DNA of 7,933 nt from Bacteroidota bacterium (GCA_010027395.1 RGVD01000121.1:1-7933), one strand, 5' to 3'; positions 1-6,677 are shown, numbered from the stretch's first letter. The notes: generated by a model from the sequence alone, not told the origin. Translations and numbers: made by a program.

Positions 1-273
1 CTCGTCAATACAAATAATTCCGTGAATATGGTTGGGCATAATCACAAATTCATCCAATGAAACATGGTTAAAATGTTGTGGTATTTCAGCCCAATATTTA
101 TGGGCAATCAAACCGATTTCATTCAATAACAAATTGCCATTTTCAATTTCACCAAAATAATGAAATTTGTTTTTGGTGCAGATGGTAACAAAATACAAAC
201 CTTCGTTTCGGTAATCATATCCCGCTAACCTAGCAGATTTAATGCGATATGTATTTTTGAATTTGTCGGGCAT
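1..273 (-). CDS. REP-associated tyrosine transposase (RAYT, Y1/HUH family), 5' part only
   Basis: This is the first 91 codons of a minus-strand gene that runs off the left edge; the frame is open to base 1. The start is the ATG at 273-271, giving MPDKFKNTYRI, an opening I recognise from Bacteroidota RAYT proteins. Residues 79-85 read MPNHIHG, the HUH metal-binding motif of Y1 (IS200-like) transposases, with histidines 82 and 84. The catalytic tyrosine would lie further on, outside the window. In known families, RAYTs are single-copy, domesticated-looking relatives of IS200/IS605 transposases that nick single-stranded REP hairpins and are thought to spread them. The context fits: a GTAG-headed hairpin lies 11 nt upstream of the start (285-312). 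The family assignment is firm; whether this copy is intact or active cannot be judged from this part. Confidence 0.9.
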   Translation of the reverse strand, partial: MPDKFKNTYRIKSARLAGYDYRNEGLYFVTICTKNKFHYFGEIENGNLLLNEIGLIAHKYWAEIPQHFNHVSLDEFVIMPNHIHGIICIDE

Positions 274-284
274 GTTTTGAATTC

Positions 285-312
285 GTAGAGAAGTTGCATA
301 CAACGTCTCTAT
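285..312 (+). repeat. REP-like palindrome with GTAG head, in the RAYT leader
   Basis: The plus strand begins GTAGAGA and ends TCTCTAT. Bases 286-291 pair with 306-311, there is one A.G mismatch (292/305), then GTTG (293-296) pairs with CAAC (301-304) around a CATA loop. G285 can wobble-pair with T312. A GTAG/GGAG tetranucleotide next to an imperfect palindrome is the hallmark of REPs recognised by RAYT transposases, and this one lies 11 nt upstream of a RAYT start codon. Hairpin and motif are read directly; the link to the neighbouring transposase is inferred from adjacency. Any transcript of the transposase would carry this hairpin in its leader, so it might also affect translation. Confidence 0.7.
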
Positions 313-326
313 TTTAATTTATATTT

Positions 327-334
327 CAAAAATA
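327..334 (-). promoter_or_regulatory. Bacteroidota-type -7 element for the RAYT gene
   Basis: The minus strand reads TATTTTTG, matching TAnnTTTG at every defined base. A TTG lies 23 nt upstream (360-358), at the long end of the usual spacing for the -33 element. Transcription would start near 322, placing the REP hairpin wholly in the 5' leader. AT-rich sequence produces such matches by chance, so support is moderate. Confidence 0.4.
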
Positions 335-342
335 ATATTTAA

Positions 343-350
343 TACATTTG
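343..350 (+). promoter_or_regulatory. Bacteroidota-type -7 element for the DUF4160/DUF2442 pair
   Basis: TACATTTG matches TAnnTTTG exactly and lies 3 nt before the ATG at 354. I see no convincing TTTG about 19-21 nt further upstream. If the element is used, transcription would begin at or next to the ATG and the message would be essentially leaderless. The in-frame TTG at 348 is the end of this element and not a likely start codon. Confidence 0.4.
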
Positions 351-353
351 CTT

Positions 354-656
354 ATGCCAAAAATATATGAATACCTCGGCTTGATTTTTTATTTTTATTC
401 AGGCGAACATTTGCCAGTACACGTTCATGTGAGAAAGGCTGAATGTGAAATGAAGTTTGAATTAATTTACGAGAAGGGGGTCTTAACAAGAATAGATGTT
501 AGAAAAGTAAAGGGTAAAGAAATTCTAAAATCAAGTGATATTGCATTAACAATTGATTTTATTAAAGAACATGCTGATGGTATAGTTACAAAATGGAATC
601 AATTTTTTATTTTTGGAGTGAAACCAAGCGTTGAAAAAATTAACAAAAAGAAATGA
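354..656 (+). CDS. DUF4160 family protein, toxin-antitoxin-like
   Basis: This 100-residue protein begins MPKIYEYLG and carries the DUF4160 signature near its N-terminus: an aromatic stretch (residues 11-15, IFYFY), then E18-H19-x-P21 and HVHV at 23-26. DUF4160 proteins are small, of unproven biochemical function, and commonly encoded beside a DUF2442 protein, a pairing often treated as a putative toxin-antitoxin module. That arrangement is present here: the stop codon overlaps the next gene's start as ATGA (653-656), implying translational coupling. I chose the ATG at 354 over the in-frame TTG at 348 because family members begin close to this point and the TTG belongs to a promoter-like box. 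It is encoded divergently from the RAYT gene. The family call is good; a toxic activity is not shown by the sequence. Confidence 0.85.
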   Translation: MPKIYEYLGLIFYFYSGEHLPVHVHVRKAECEMKFELIYEKGVLTRIDVRKVKGKEILKSSDIALTIDFIKEHADGIVTKWNQFFIFGVKPSVEKINKKK

Positions 657-952
657 TTTCTTTAAAAGTTGAAAAAGCCGAATACCTTAGTGATTACAAA
701 ATCCATATTTATTTTAATGATGGAACCAACCGTATTGTGGATTTTAAGGAGTATTTATTTAAACACGAACGTACTTACCCTGAATATAAATTACCAGCTA
801 AGTTTAAAACATTTAAAGTAGAAAAAGGCGAATTGGTTTGGGGCAAAAACTGGGATATTATTTTTCCTGTACACAAACTACATAGCGGGAAAATTATTAG
901 CCGAAAACAAGCCATTCAAACAAAACCTTTTTTGAGTTTTAAGGTGCGGTGA
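653..952 (+). CDS. DUF2442 family protein, partner of the DUF4160 gene
   Basis: This 99-residue protein starts at an ATG overlapping the upstream stop by 4 nt. Residues about 1-80 have the DUF2442 layout: short beta strands with an NDGTNRIVDF segment (residues 22-31), then a phenylalanine-rich strand (FKTFKVEKGELVWG) and the NWDIIFPVHKL segment, which corresponds to the place where relatives have a W..D.....P..L motif. The family is small and uncharacterised, and is often found with DUF4160 in a proposed toxin-antitoxin arrangement; which partner would be the antitoxin is uncertain. The C-terminal tail (about 20 residues, lysine-rich) is variable. The gene ends 33 nt before a long perfect inverted repeat, which may end its transcript. 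Confidence 0.8.
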   Translation: MISLKVEKAEYLSDYKIHIYFNDGTNRIVDFKEYLFKHERTYPEYKLPAKFKTFKVEKGELVWGKNWDIIFPVHKLHSGKIISRKQAIQTKPFLSFKVR

Positions 953-962
953 TGATTTGGAG

Positions 963-976
963 ATGTTGTGCAACAT
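963..976. repeat. Small palindrome ATGTTG-TG-CAACAT
   Basis: A perfect 6-bp stem with a 2-nt loop lies 10 nt after the DUF2442 stop. Its GTTG/CAAC core is the same as the inner stem of the REP-like element at 285-312. That could be coincidence, or the element could be a second, degenerate REP-like unit bracketing the DUF4160/DUF2442 pair. Confidence 0.35.
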
Positions 977-984
977 TATATTGT

Positions 985-1036
985 TATGGCTTTTCAGCCT
1001 TTGCAGGCGGACGCCTGCAAAGGCTGAAAAGCCATA
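985..1036. repeat. Perfect 25-bp inverted repeat with 2-nt spacer
   Basis: Bases 985-1009 are the exact reverse complement of 1012-1036, with GA (1010-1011) between them. The stem includes GCCTTTGCAGGCG and is clearly more GC-rich than its surroundings. It lies between two converging transcription units (DUF2442 ends at 952, the beta-helix gene at 1082). No clean T-run follows on either strand, so it is not a canonical intrinsic terminator, although so strong a hairpin could still block polymerase from both sides. Perfect arms this long suggest a recently arrived repeat such as a palindromic MITE- or REP-type unit. The hairpin is certain; its nature is inferred. Confidence 0.85.
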
Positions 1037-1081
1037 TATGAGTTTTGAAGTTGGATGATGATTTTTGAAAATGTTTTTAAA

Positions 1082-1669
1082 TCATATCGTGATTTTATTT
1101 GAAATCATGTTAACATAATTTTCAATAATTGAATATTTGTCTATTTTGCAATTTTTTAATTTCACATGATTACCTATTAAAACATTATCTGCAATAATTG
1201 AATTGTAAATTTCAGATCCAACACCAATAGTTACATTATTTCCAATTATAGAATTATCAATTATTTTACAACACCTTTCTATTATAACATTACTTCCAAT
1301 TAAAACTTCCGAATCAAATGTGCAACGACAGTCAACTTTAATATTATTTCCTAATATACAATTATACCCAAAATGAGTTTCATGTTCAAAAGAACAATCA
1401 TCTCCAATTATAGTCCCAGATGAAATAACAACGTTCGCCCTTTCTACCCAACCATCTGTTTGCTTAAATGTTACATTCATACCTATTTTTACATCATGGT
1501 TTATGAATATTGCATCCATTCCAATAATTTTAAAATTATTTCCAATGTCAATATTATCTTTCTTAAGTTCTTTCTGAACAGCTATTATATCAGTAAAACC
1601 CACTCCACCCCATATTTTACCGTTCTTGGAAAGTGTTCTAATTGTCATCGGCTCTATCCAATTTCCCAT
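1082..1669 (-). CDS. Left-handed beta-helix (hexapeptide-repeat) protein, putative acyltransferase-like
   Basis: This 195-residue protein is dominated from about residue 37 to 185 by hexapeptide repeats of the [IVL]-G-x-x-x-x type. IG/LG turns recur at residues 88, 106, 124 and 142, exactly 18 apart, which is one full coil of a left-handed beta-helix; less regular turns occur at 42, 62 and 165. The fold is shared by trimeric acyltransferases (LpxA/LpxD, sugar N-acetyltransferases, serine acetyltransferase). His58, His96 and His99 are candidate catalytic residues, but I cannot assign a substrate, and the protein lacks a recognisable cofactor or substrate domain. It has seven cysteines; Cys116 and Cys134 are one coil apart and would stack. 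It starts 13 nt after the HEPN-like gene ends, so the two probably share a transcript. It is very AT-rich, which suggests transfer. Confidence 0.8.
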   Translation of the reverse strand: MGNWIEPMTIRTLSKNGKIWGGVGFTDIIAVQKELKKDNIDIGNNFKIIGMDAIFINHDVKIGMNVTFKQTDGWVERANVVISSGTIIGDDCSFEHETHFGYNCILGNNIKVDCRCTFDSEVLIGSNVIIERCCKIIDNSIIGNNVTIGVGSEIYNSIIADNVLIGNHVKLKNCKIDKYSIIENYVNMISNKITI

Positions 1670-1682
1670 ATGCTAAAAGTTA

Positions 1683-2408
1683 CTATTTATTATATTTCTT
1701 GTCAATAATAACTAATAAAATATACAGCAACTCATCTGTTTTTAAAAGTAATAAATTAACATAGTTGCCATTTAATATATCAATTCTACATTCATTATCA
1801 AACTTTGTATTATTCGTATAAATTGTTTTGATAAATTTATAATCATCTTTCTCATCCTTTTTACGAAAAACACCATTTTTATGAGCAATTTTATCTCTTA
1901 CAAATTTTTGAGAATTAATAAATTCAAATGCTTCATTACAATCTGATAGAGTATCGTTAAGAGTTTCGCTCAAATATTTCCAATACACTGTCAAATCGTT
2001 AACAGGTATTTTCATTTTTATATAGTCAATTTTAGTAGGAATAGTCTTTTTAGATTTCATCCTAACAACTTTTGAAATAAAATCTAACCTACTTTCAAAA
2101 AATGAGAATACAATCAAAATTATGGCATAGCGCTGTTGCCTATTCAAGTTTTTAATTGTTTCTATTTCAAAATCATAAACCTGATTTAAATAGCTTGATT
2201 GTAAATCTTTTTCATCAGTAAATGAAATATAATGAGCATCATTTCTAATTTTATTTTCTAAAGCTGTTATTGTTTCATTAAATGAATTCTCTACATTACG
2301 ATTCAACTTCTTTAAAGAATTTATCAATATTCTATTTTCATAATCTATATATGCAAGGTTATTACACTCAAACAAATACAAATCTTTATTAATTCCGTAC
2401 ACATTCAT
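1683..2408 (-). CDS. Hypothetical protein with HEPN-like R-x4-H motif
   Basis: I do not recognise a named family for this 241-residue, mainly helical protein. A hydrophobic helix at about residues 94-112 (IILIVFSFFESRLDFI) holds a glutamate at 105, and residues 171-176 read RDKIAH. A helix with a glutamate followed by R-x4-6-H is the signature of HEPN proteins, many of which are ribonucleases in toxin-antitoxin, abortive-infection or CRISPR-linked systems. The C-terminus (about 215-236) is leucine/isoleucine-rich. I chose the ATG at 2408, 1 nt after the icmF stop, over a GTG at 2435 inside icmF: the spacing (TAAaATG) suits translational coupling and a GAAGGA stretch lies just upstream. Hand counts of sampled 60-base lines give about 23% GC, against 33-43% in icmF. 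The gene is well supported; the HEPN call is an inference from motif and helix pattern. Confidence 0.75.
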   Translation of the reverse strand: MNVYGINKDLYLFECNNLAYIDYENRILINSLKKLNRNVENSFNETITALENKIRNDAHYISFTDEKDLQSSYLNQVYDFEIETIKNLNRQQRYAIILIVFSFFESRLDFISKVVRMKSKKTIPTKIDYIKMKIPVNDLTVYWKYLSETLNDTLSDCNEAFEFINSQKFVRDKIAHKNGVFRKKDEKDDYKFIKTIYTNNTKFDNECRIDILNGNYVNLLLLKTDELLYILLVIIDKKYNK

Positions 2409-2409
2409 T

Positions 2410-5400
2410 TTACATATTCCTTCTATACTGTCCACCTACTTCAAATAGGGCATTGGTTATTTGTCCCAATGAACAATATTTTACGGTTTCCATTAATTCG
2501 GCAAATATGTTTTTGTTATGTATTGCCACCTGTTGCAAACGATGAAGCATTTCTTTTCCTTTTTCTTCGTTGGCTTTCTTCAACTGGTTCAACATGGTTA
2601 TTTGGTATTCTTTTTCTTCGGTGGTTGAACGGATTACTTCTTTAGGCAAAACAGTTGGTGAGCCTTTACTGCTTAAAAATGTATTTACGCCTATAATTGG
2701 AAACTCCCCTGTATGTTTTTGCATCTCGTAATACATACTTTCTTCTTGTATTTTATTACGCTGATACATGGTTTCCATAGCACCTAATACACCGCCACGT
2801 TCAGTGATTTTATCAAACTCAGATAATACTGCTTCCTCCACAATGTCTGTTAATTCTTCAATAATGAATGAACCTTGTAAAGGATTTTCGTTTTTAGCCA
2901 AACCTAACTCGCGGTTAATGATTAACTGAATAGCCATAGCACGTCTAACTGATTCCTCTGTAGGAGTGGTAATGGCCTCATCATAGGCATTCGTATGAAG
3001 CGAATTACAATTATCATAGATAGCATATAATGCTTGCAAAGTGGTACGTATATCGTTAAAATCTATCTCTTGTGCATGTAAGGAACGACCACTTGTTTGA
3101 ATATGATACTTCAACATTTGGCTTCGCTCGTTTCCACCATATTTTAGTTTCATGGCTTTAGCCCAAATTCTGCGGCTCACGCGACCAATCACTGAATATT
3201 CTGGATCAATTCCGTTTGAGAAGAAGAACGATAAATTAGGAGCGAAATCATCAATATTCATACCTCTGCTTAAGTAATACTCAACAAAAGTAAATCCGTT
3301 TGAAAGTGTTAAGGCAAGCTGTGTGATTGGGTTGGCACCAGCCTCGGCAATATGATAACCGCTAATAGATACTGAATAGAAATTACGTACAGCATTATCA
3401 ATAAAATATTGCTGTACATCACCCATCACTCGCAAAGAAAACTCAGTAGAGAAAATACAAGTGTTTTGTGCTTGGTCTTCTTTCAAAATATCAGCTTGCA
3501 CTGTGCCTCGCACTTGCTTTAATGTATCAACCTTAATTTTGCTATAAATATCAGCCGGTAACACCATATCACCCGTAACACCCAATAGCATCAAACCTAG
3601 GCCATCATTGCTTTCAGGCATGGTTTCGTTATAACTGGGTCTTGATAATCCTTTAGCCTTAAAAATATCATCAATCTTATTATTCACTTCATCAACCAAG
3701 CCATTGGCTTTAATGTAAAGTTCACATTGTTGGTCAATAGCAGCATTCATAAAAAATGCACAGATAATGGCCGCAGGACCATTAATGGTCATGGAAACAG
3801 AAGTTTTAGGATCGGCTAGGTTAAAGCCCGAATACAATTTTTTAGCAGCATCCAAACTCCATACACTCACCCCTGAATTTCCTATTTTACCATAAATATC
3901 AGGACGATGGTCAGGGTCGTTTCCATATAACGTAACCGAATCGAAAGCGGTACTTAAGCGCTTAGCTGGCATGCCTTGCGATACATAATGAAAACGCTTG
4001 TTAGTGCGCTCTGGTCCACCTTCTCCTGCAAACATACGAGTAGGGTCTTCGCCTTCACGTTTGAATGGATAAATCCCCGCAGTGTAAGGAAAATCTCCAG
4101 GGAAATTTTCTTGCAAAGCCCATTGCAAAATCTCACCCCAAGCTCTGAACTTTGGCACAGCCACTTTTGGTATTTGCGAATGAGATAATGATTCGGAATG
4201 TGTTTTAATTTTTATCTCTTTATCCCTTACCTTAAAAACGTAGTATTCGTCACGGAAAAGGTTCTTTTTATCTTCCCAAGTTTCTAATAATAATTTGTTC
4301 TTTGGGTCTAGGTTTAATTCAATTTCTTTATAAGCAGCCTCTAGTGCTGTAATCAAATTCGGGTCAGTATTTTTGTTGGATGATAATGCTGTAATAGCTG
4401 TTCTGATACCATACAATTTATCAGCAATTTCTACTTGTTTTTGAACCCATCTATCATATCCACGGTTGTTTTCAGAAATCTCTGAAAGATAGCGTGTACG
4501 CGAAGGAGGAATGATGTATATTTTCTCACTCATCTCATCGCTTATATGATAAGTTGATTTTAAATCAGCTCCTGTTTTCTCAACTATTTTATCCATAATT
4601 GATTTGTACAAGCTATTCATACCAGGGTCGTTAAACTGACTGGCAATGGTGCCGTAAACAGGCATATCATCTGCATTCTTATCAAACAATTTATGGTTGC
4701 GTTGGTATTGTTTTTTAACATCACGCAAGGCATCTAAGGCACCTTTTTTATCAAACTTATTGATAGCAATGATATCAGCAAAATCAAGCATATCAATTTT
4801 TTCTAATTGCGTGGCAGCACCATATTCAGGTGTCATCACATATAAGCTTGTATTGCTATGCTCAATGATTTCAGTGTCGCTTTGACCAATGCCCGATGTT
4901 TCCAAAATAATCAAATCGAAATTTGCGGCTTTCACAATATCCACCGCTTCTTTCACATATTTTGATAAAGCCAAATTGCTTTGACGAGTAGCCAAAGAAC
5001 GCATATACACCCTTGGATTTTTGATAGAATTCATTCTAATTCTATCACCCAATAATGCACCACCTGTTTTGCGTTTACTTGGATCTACTGATATAATGGC
5101 AACTGTTTTATTTTTAAAATCTAACAAAAACCTACGAACCAATTCGTCAACCAAAGAAGACTTACCTGCTCCACCAGTTCCGGTGATACCAAGGACTGGA
5201 ATGGTTATATCATGATTACTTGATCTATTGATTTCGTTATGAAACGGTTCAAAATCTTCAGGAAAATTTTCGGCAGCAGAAATCAATTTTGCAATTGATT
5301 TATAGTCCTTGTCTTTCAAATGCTTCACTTCACCATTCAGGTTGGTACCTGTAGCAAAATCGCATTTCTCAAGCATATCATTTATCATGCCTTGCAATCC

Positions 5401-5790
5401 CATGGCACGTCCATCATCAGGATGGTAAATACGTGTAATGCCATAATCTTGCAATTCAGCTATCTCTTCAGGAAGAATGGTTCCTCCACCACCTCCAAAA
5501 ATCTTAATATGATCACAACCTTTTTGCACCAACAAATCATGCATATATTTAAAATACTCCACATGGCCACCTTGGTATGAGGTCATAGCAATAGCATTTG
5601 CATCTTCTTGAATGGCGGTGTCCACCACTTCTTCAGCGCTTCTATCGTGACCAAGGTGAATTACTTCTGCCCCACTGGCTTGAATAATTCTACGCATAAT
5701 ATTGATAGCAGCATCATGGCCATCGAACAAGGCTGCAGCTGTTACAATTCTGATTTTATGTTTTGGTTTATAGGCTTCTACAATTTCCAT
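2410..5790 (-). CDS. icmF: Fused isobutyryl-CoA mutase IcmF (B12 domain, G-protein chaperone, mutase)
   Basis: This enzyme interconverts isobutyryl-CoA and n-butyryl-CoA by adenosylcobalamin radical chemistry; some family members also act on pivalyl-CoA. The 1126 residues follow the IcmF domain order. Residues about 10-145 are the cobalamin-binding domain (DGHDAA, 23-28, with His25 as the expected cobalt ligand). About 195-420 is the MeaB-like GTPase: Walker A GTGGAGKS (204-211), SVDPS, ETSGIGQSD (297-305) and NKFD (344-347), serving cofactor loading and repair. From about 540 is the mutase barrel, including SISGYH with catalytic-type His813. Phe587 (RMFAG) and Gln775 (AQNT) occupy the positions of Tyr89 and Arg207 in methylmalonyl-CoA mutase, which favours an acyl-CoA without a carboxylate. 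I prefer the ATG at 5790; the in-frame TTG at 5820 lies in a promoter-like box. No frameshift is seen. The protein should be cytosolic. Confidence 0.93.
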   Translation of the reverse strand: MEIVEAYKPKHKIRIVTAAALFDGHDAAINIMRRIIQASGAEVIHLGHDRSAEEVVDTAIQEDANAIAMTSYQGGHVEYFKYMHDLLVQKGCDHIKIFGGGGGTILPEEIAELQDYGITRIYHPDDGRAMGLQGMINDMLEKCDFATGTNLNGEVKHLKDKDYKSIAKLISAAENFPEDFEPFHNEINRSSNHDITIPVLGITGTGGAGKSSLVDELVRRFLLDFKNKTVAIISVDPSKRKTGGALLGDRIRMNSIKNPRVYMRSLATRQSNLALSKYVKEAVDIVKAANFDLIILETSGIGQSDTEIIEHSNTSLYVMTPEYGAATQLEKIDMLDFADIIAINKFDKKGALDALRDVKKQYQRNHKLFDKNADDMPVYGTIASQFNDPGMNSLYKSIMDKIVEKTGADLKSTYHISDEMSEKIYIIPPSRTRYLSEISENNRGYDRWVQKQVEIADKLYGIRTAITALSSNKNTDPNLITALEAAYKEIELNLDPKNKLLLETWEDKKNLFRDEYYVFKVRDKEIKIKTHSESLSHSQIPKVAVPKFRAWGEILQWALQENFPGDFPYTAGIYPFKREGEDPTRMFAGEGGPERTNKRFHYVSQGMPAKRLSTAFDSVTLYGNDPDHRPDIYGKIGNSGVSVWSLDAAKKLYSGFNLADPKTSVSMTINGPAAIICAFFMNAAIDQQCELYIKANGLVDEVNNKIDDIFKAKGLSRPSYNETMPESNDGLGLMLLGVTGDMVLPADIYSKIKVDTLKQVRGTVQADILKEDQAQNTCIFSTEFSLRVMGDVQQYFIDNAVRNFYSVSISGYHIAEAGANPITQLALTLSNGFTFVEYYLSRGMNIDDFAPNLSFFFSNGIDPEYSVIGRVSRRIWAKAMKLKYGGNERSQMLKYHIQTSGRSLHAQEIDFNDIRTTLQALYAIYDNCNSLHTNAYDEAITTPTEESVRRAMAIQLIINRELGLAKNENPLQGSFIIEELTDIVEEAVLSEFDKITERGGVLGAMETMYQRNKIQEESMYYEMQKHTGEFPIIGVNTFLSSKGSPTVLPKEVIRSTTEEKEYQITMLNQLKKANEEKGKEMLHRLQQVAIHNKNIFAELMETVKYCSLGQITNALFEVGGQYRRNM

Positions 5791-5817
5791 AAAGCTTGAT
5801 TTTAGTTCTAAATTAGG

Positions 5818-5825
5818 CAAATTTA
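5818..5825 (-). promoter_or_regulatory. Bacteroidota-type -7 element for icmF
   Basis: The minus strand reads TAAATTTG, an exact TAnnTTTG match, in the 71-nt gap between the DUF481-like stop and the icmF ATG. It predicts a start near 5814 and a leader of about 24 nt. No good -33 TTTG is visible. It implies that icmF can be transcribed separately from the outer-membrane gene upstream, and it explains away the TTG that would extend the icmF frame. Confidence 0.5.
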
Positions 5826-5861
5826 TAATAATAACGCGTATTTCATGCAGATTGATAATTC

Positions 5862-6623
5862 TTAGAAATTGTAAATGATACTATTTCTAGCCTGGGTGAA
5901 ATTATTAGGTACACCTGCAGGTGGCTTACTATCATTGTAAATTGATGTGGCAAAGCGAAATTTCAATTGGCTAGATACGGGAAAATCAAGCCTCAATTCG
6001 CTTTGAAAACGAACATCATTAAAATCGAACAAACGAGGTTGAAACATCATCATAAAATCAACCGTTACGTTAGGTATTTTATTGATTATACAAGAAAAAT
6101 AACCTGTCAATCTCTCATTAGACATGATGGCATAAGGCTCTTGTAATTGCTCGTGTTCAAATAACAAGGATGCCCCAGCATAAACCCTTACACTATCATT
6201 CTTAAATATCTTATAGCGGGGACCGGCACCAATTGCGTACCTTGGATAAAGGTGCATTTGCTTGCTATATTGTACTTGCGAATAGGCTTCGTAGGTTAAT
6301 TTATTTGTTTTTGCATAATTGTATCTTACATGCTGAAATCCTGCATTTTCAAAATCTCCTGCCGAAGATTGAATAAATGACAAGTCAGTTAGAATGATGT
6401 AGGTGTTTTGTTTTTTATTGTAAATAAAATTAAGGCGGGTGCTCATTTGCGAGAAAGTATTCTGATTTTTGATGAAGGCATAAGCAAATTCTCCTTGCCC
6501 TGCCCAACCTTCTTTTGCAGCCTCCATGCGCTTGCTTTCAATATTTATCAATTGGGCACTAACAGAAAGGAAACATATCTGCATCCCAAAAAGCAAACTA
6601 AACGCTGTAAAATTTCTTCTCAT
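5862..6623 (-). CDS. DUF481-like outer-membrane beta-barrel protein
   Basis: This 253-residue exported protein begins at the ATG at 6623 with a signal peptide: MRRN, a hydrophobic core (about residues 5-20) and a VSA/Q cleavage site near 23. A frame extension to a TTG at 6662 would put 13 residues before this signal and overlap the promoter-like box, so I reject it. The mature part consists of alternating strands rich in aromatic residues, including GFQHVRYNY (95-103), a YSQVQYSKQ segment and the GAGPRYKIF stretch (132-140). These resemble the DUF481 (YdiY-like, salt-induced outer-membrane) family. The chain ends in phenylalanine (SIIYNF), as expected for the C-terminal strand recognised by the BAM machinery. 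Its role is unknown. It is transcribed towards icmF, which seems to have its own promoter, and divergently from the DUF5606-type gene. Confidence 0.8.
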   Translation of the reverse strand: MRRNFTAFSLLFGMQICFLSVSAQLINIESKRMEAAKEGWAGQGEFAYAFIKNQNTFSQMSTRLNFIYNKKQNTYIILTDLSFIQSSAGDFENAGFQHVRYNYAKTNKLTYEAYSQVQYSKQMHLYPRYAIGAGPRYKIFKNDSVRVYAGASLLFEHEQLQEPYAIMSNERLTGYFSCIINKIPNVTVDFMMMFQPRLFDFNDVRFQSELRLDFPVSSQLKFRFATSIYNDSKPPAGVPNNFTQARNSIIYNF

Positions 6624-6651
6624 AAAAAATGGCAATTTTATAGCATGGTGG

Positions 6652-6659
6652 CAAATTTT
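6652..6659 (-). promoter_or_regulatory. Weak -7 element for the DUF481-like gene
   Basis: The minus strand reads AAAATTTG, one mismatch from TAnnTTTG, 28 nt before the ATG at 6623. The distance fits a short leader of about 25 nt. It lies only 10 bp from the opposing element at 6670-6677, so the two promoters would compete for polymerase. Confidence 0.35.
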
Positions 6660-6669
6660 CAAAAAATGT

Positions 6670-6677
6670 TACATTTG
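6670..6677 (+). promoter_or_regulatory. Bacteroidota-type -7 element for the DUF5606-type gene
   Basis: TACATTTG, followed by CAC, is an exact match to the TAnnTTTG consensus and has the extended form common at strong Bacteroidota promoters. It lies 25 nt before the ATG at 6703, predicting a start near 6682 and a leader of about 21 nt. A clear -33 TTTG is not visible. Confidence 0.6.

Noticed and set aside
985..1036. Single copy of a CRISPR repeat or a tRNA-like fold
   Set aside because: There are no spaced copies, and the arms form one continuous hairpin without a cloverleaf.
1460..1708. Plus-strand open frame of 82 codons opposite the beta-helix gene
   Set aside because: It is antisense to a protein with clear 18-residue repeats, crosses into the next gene and has no family features.
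3976..5799. Several plus-strand open frames of 60-90 codons inside icmF
   Set aside because: They are antisense to a continuous, highly conserved IcmF coding frame and have no recognisable protein features.
5788..5820. TTG start extending IcmF by 10 residues
   Set aside because: The TTG lies in an exact TAnnTTTG box, and the ATG at 5790 gives the expected short N-terminus before the B12 domain.
5791..5861. Cobalamin riboswitch upstream of icmF
   Set aside because: Only 71 nt separate icmF from the upstream stop, too short for a B12 riboswitch, and I see no B12-box-like sequence.
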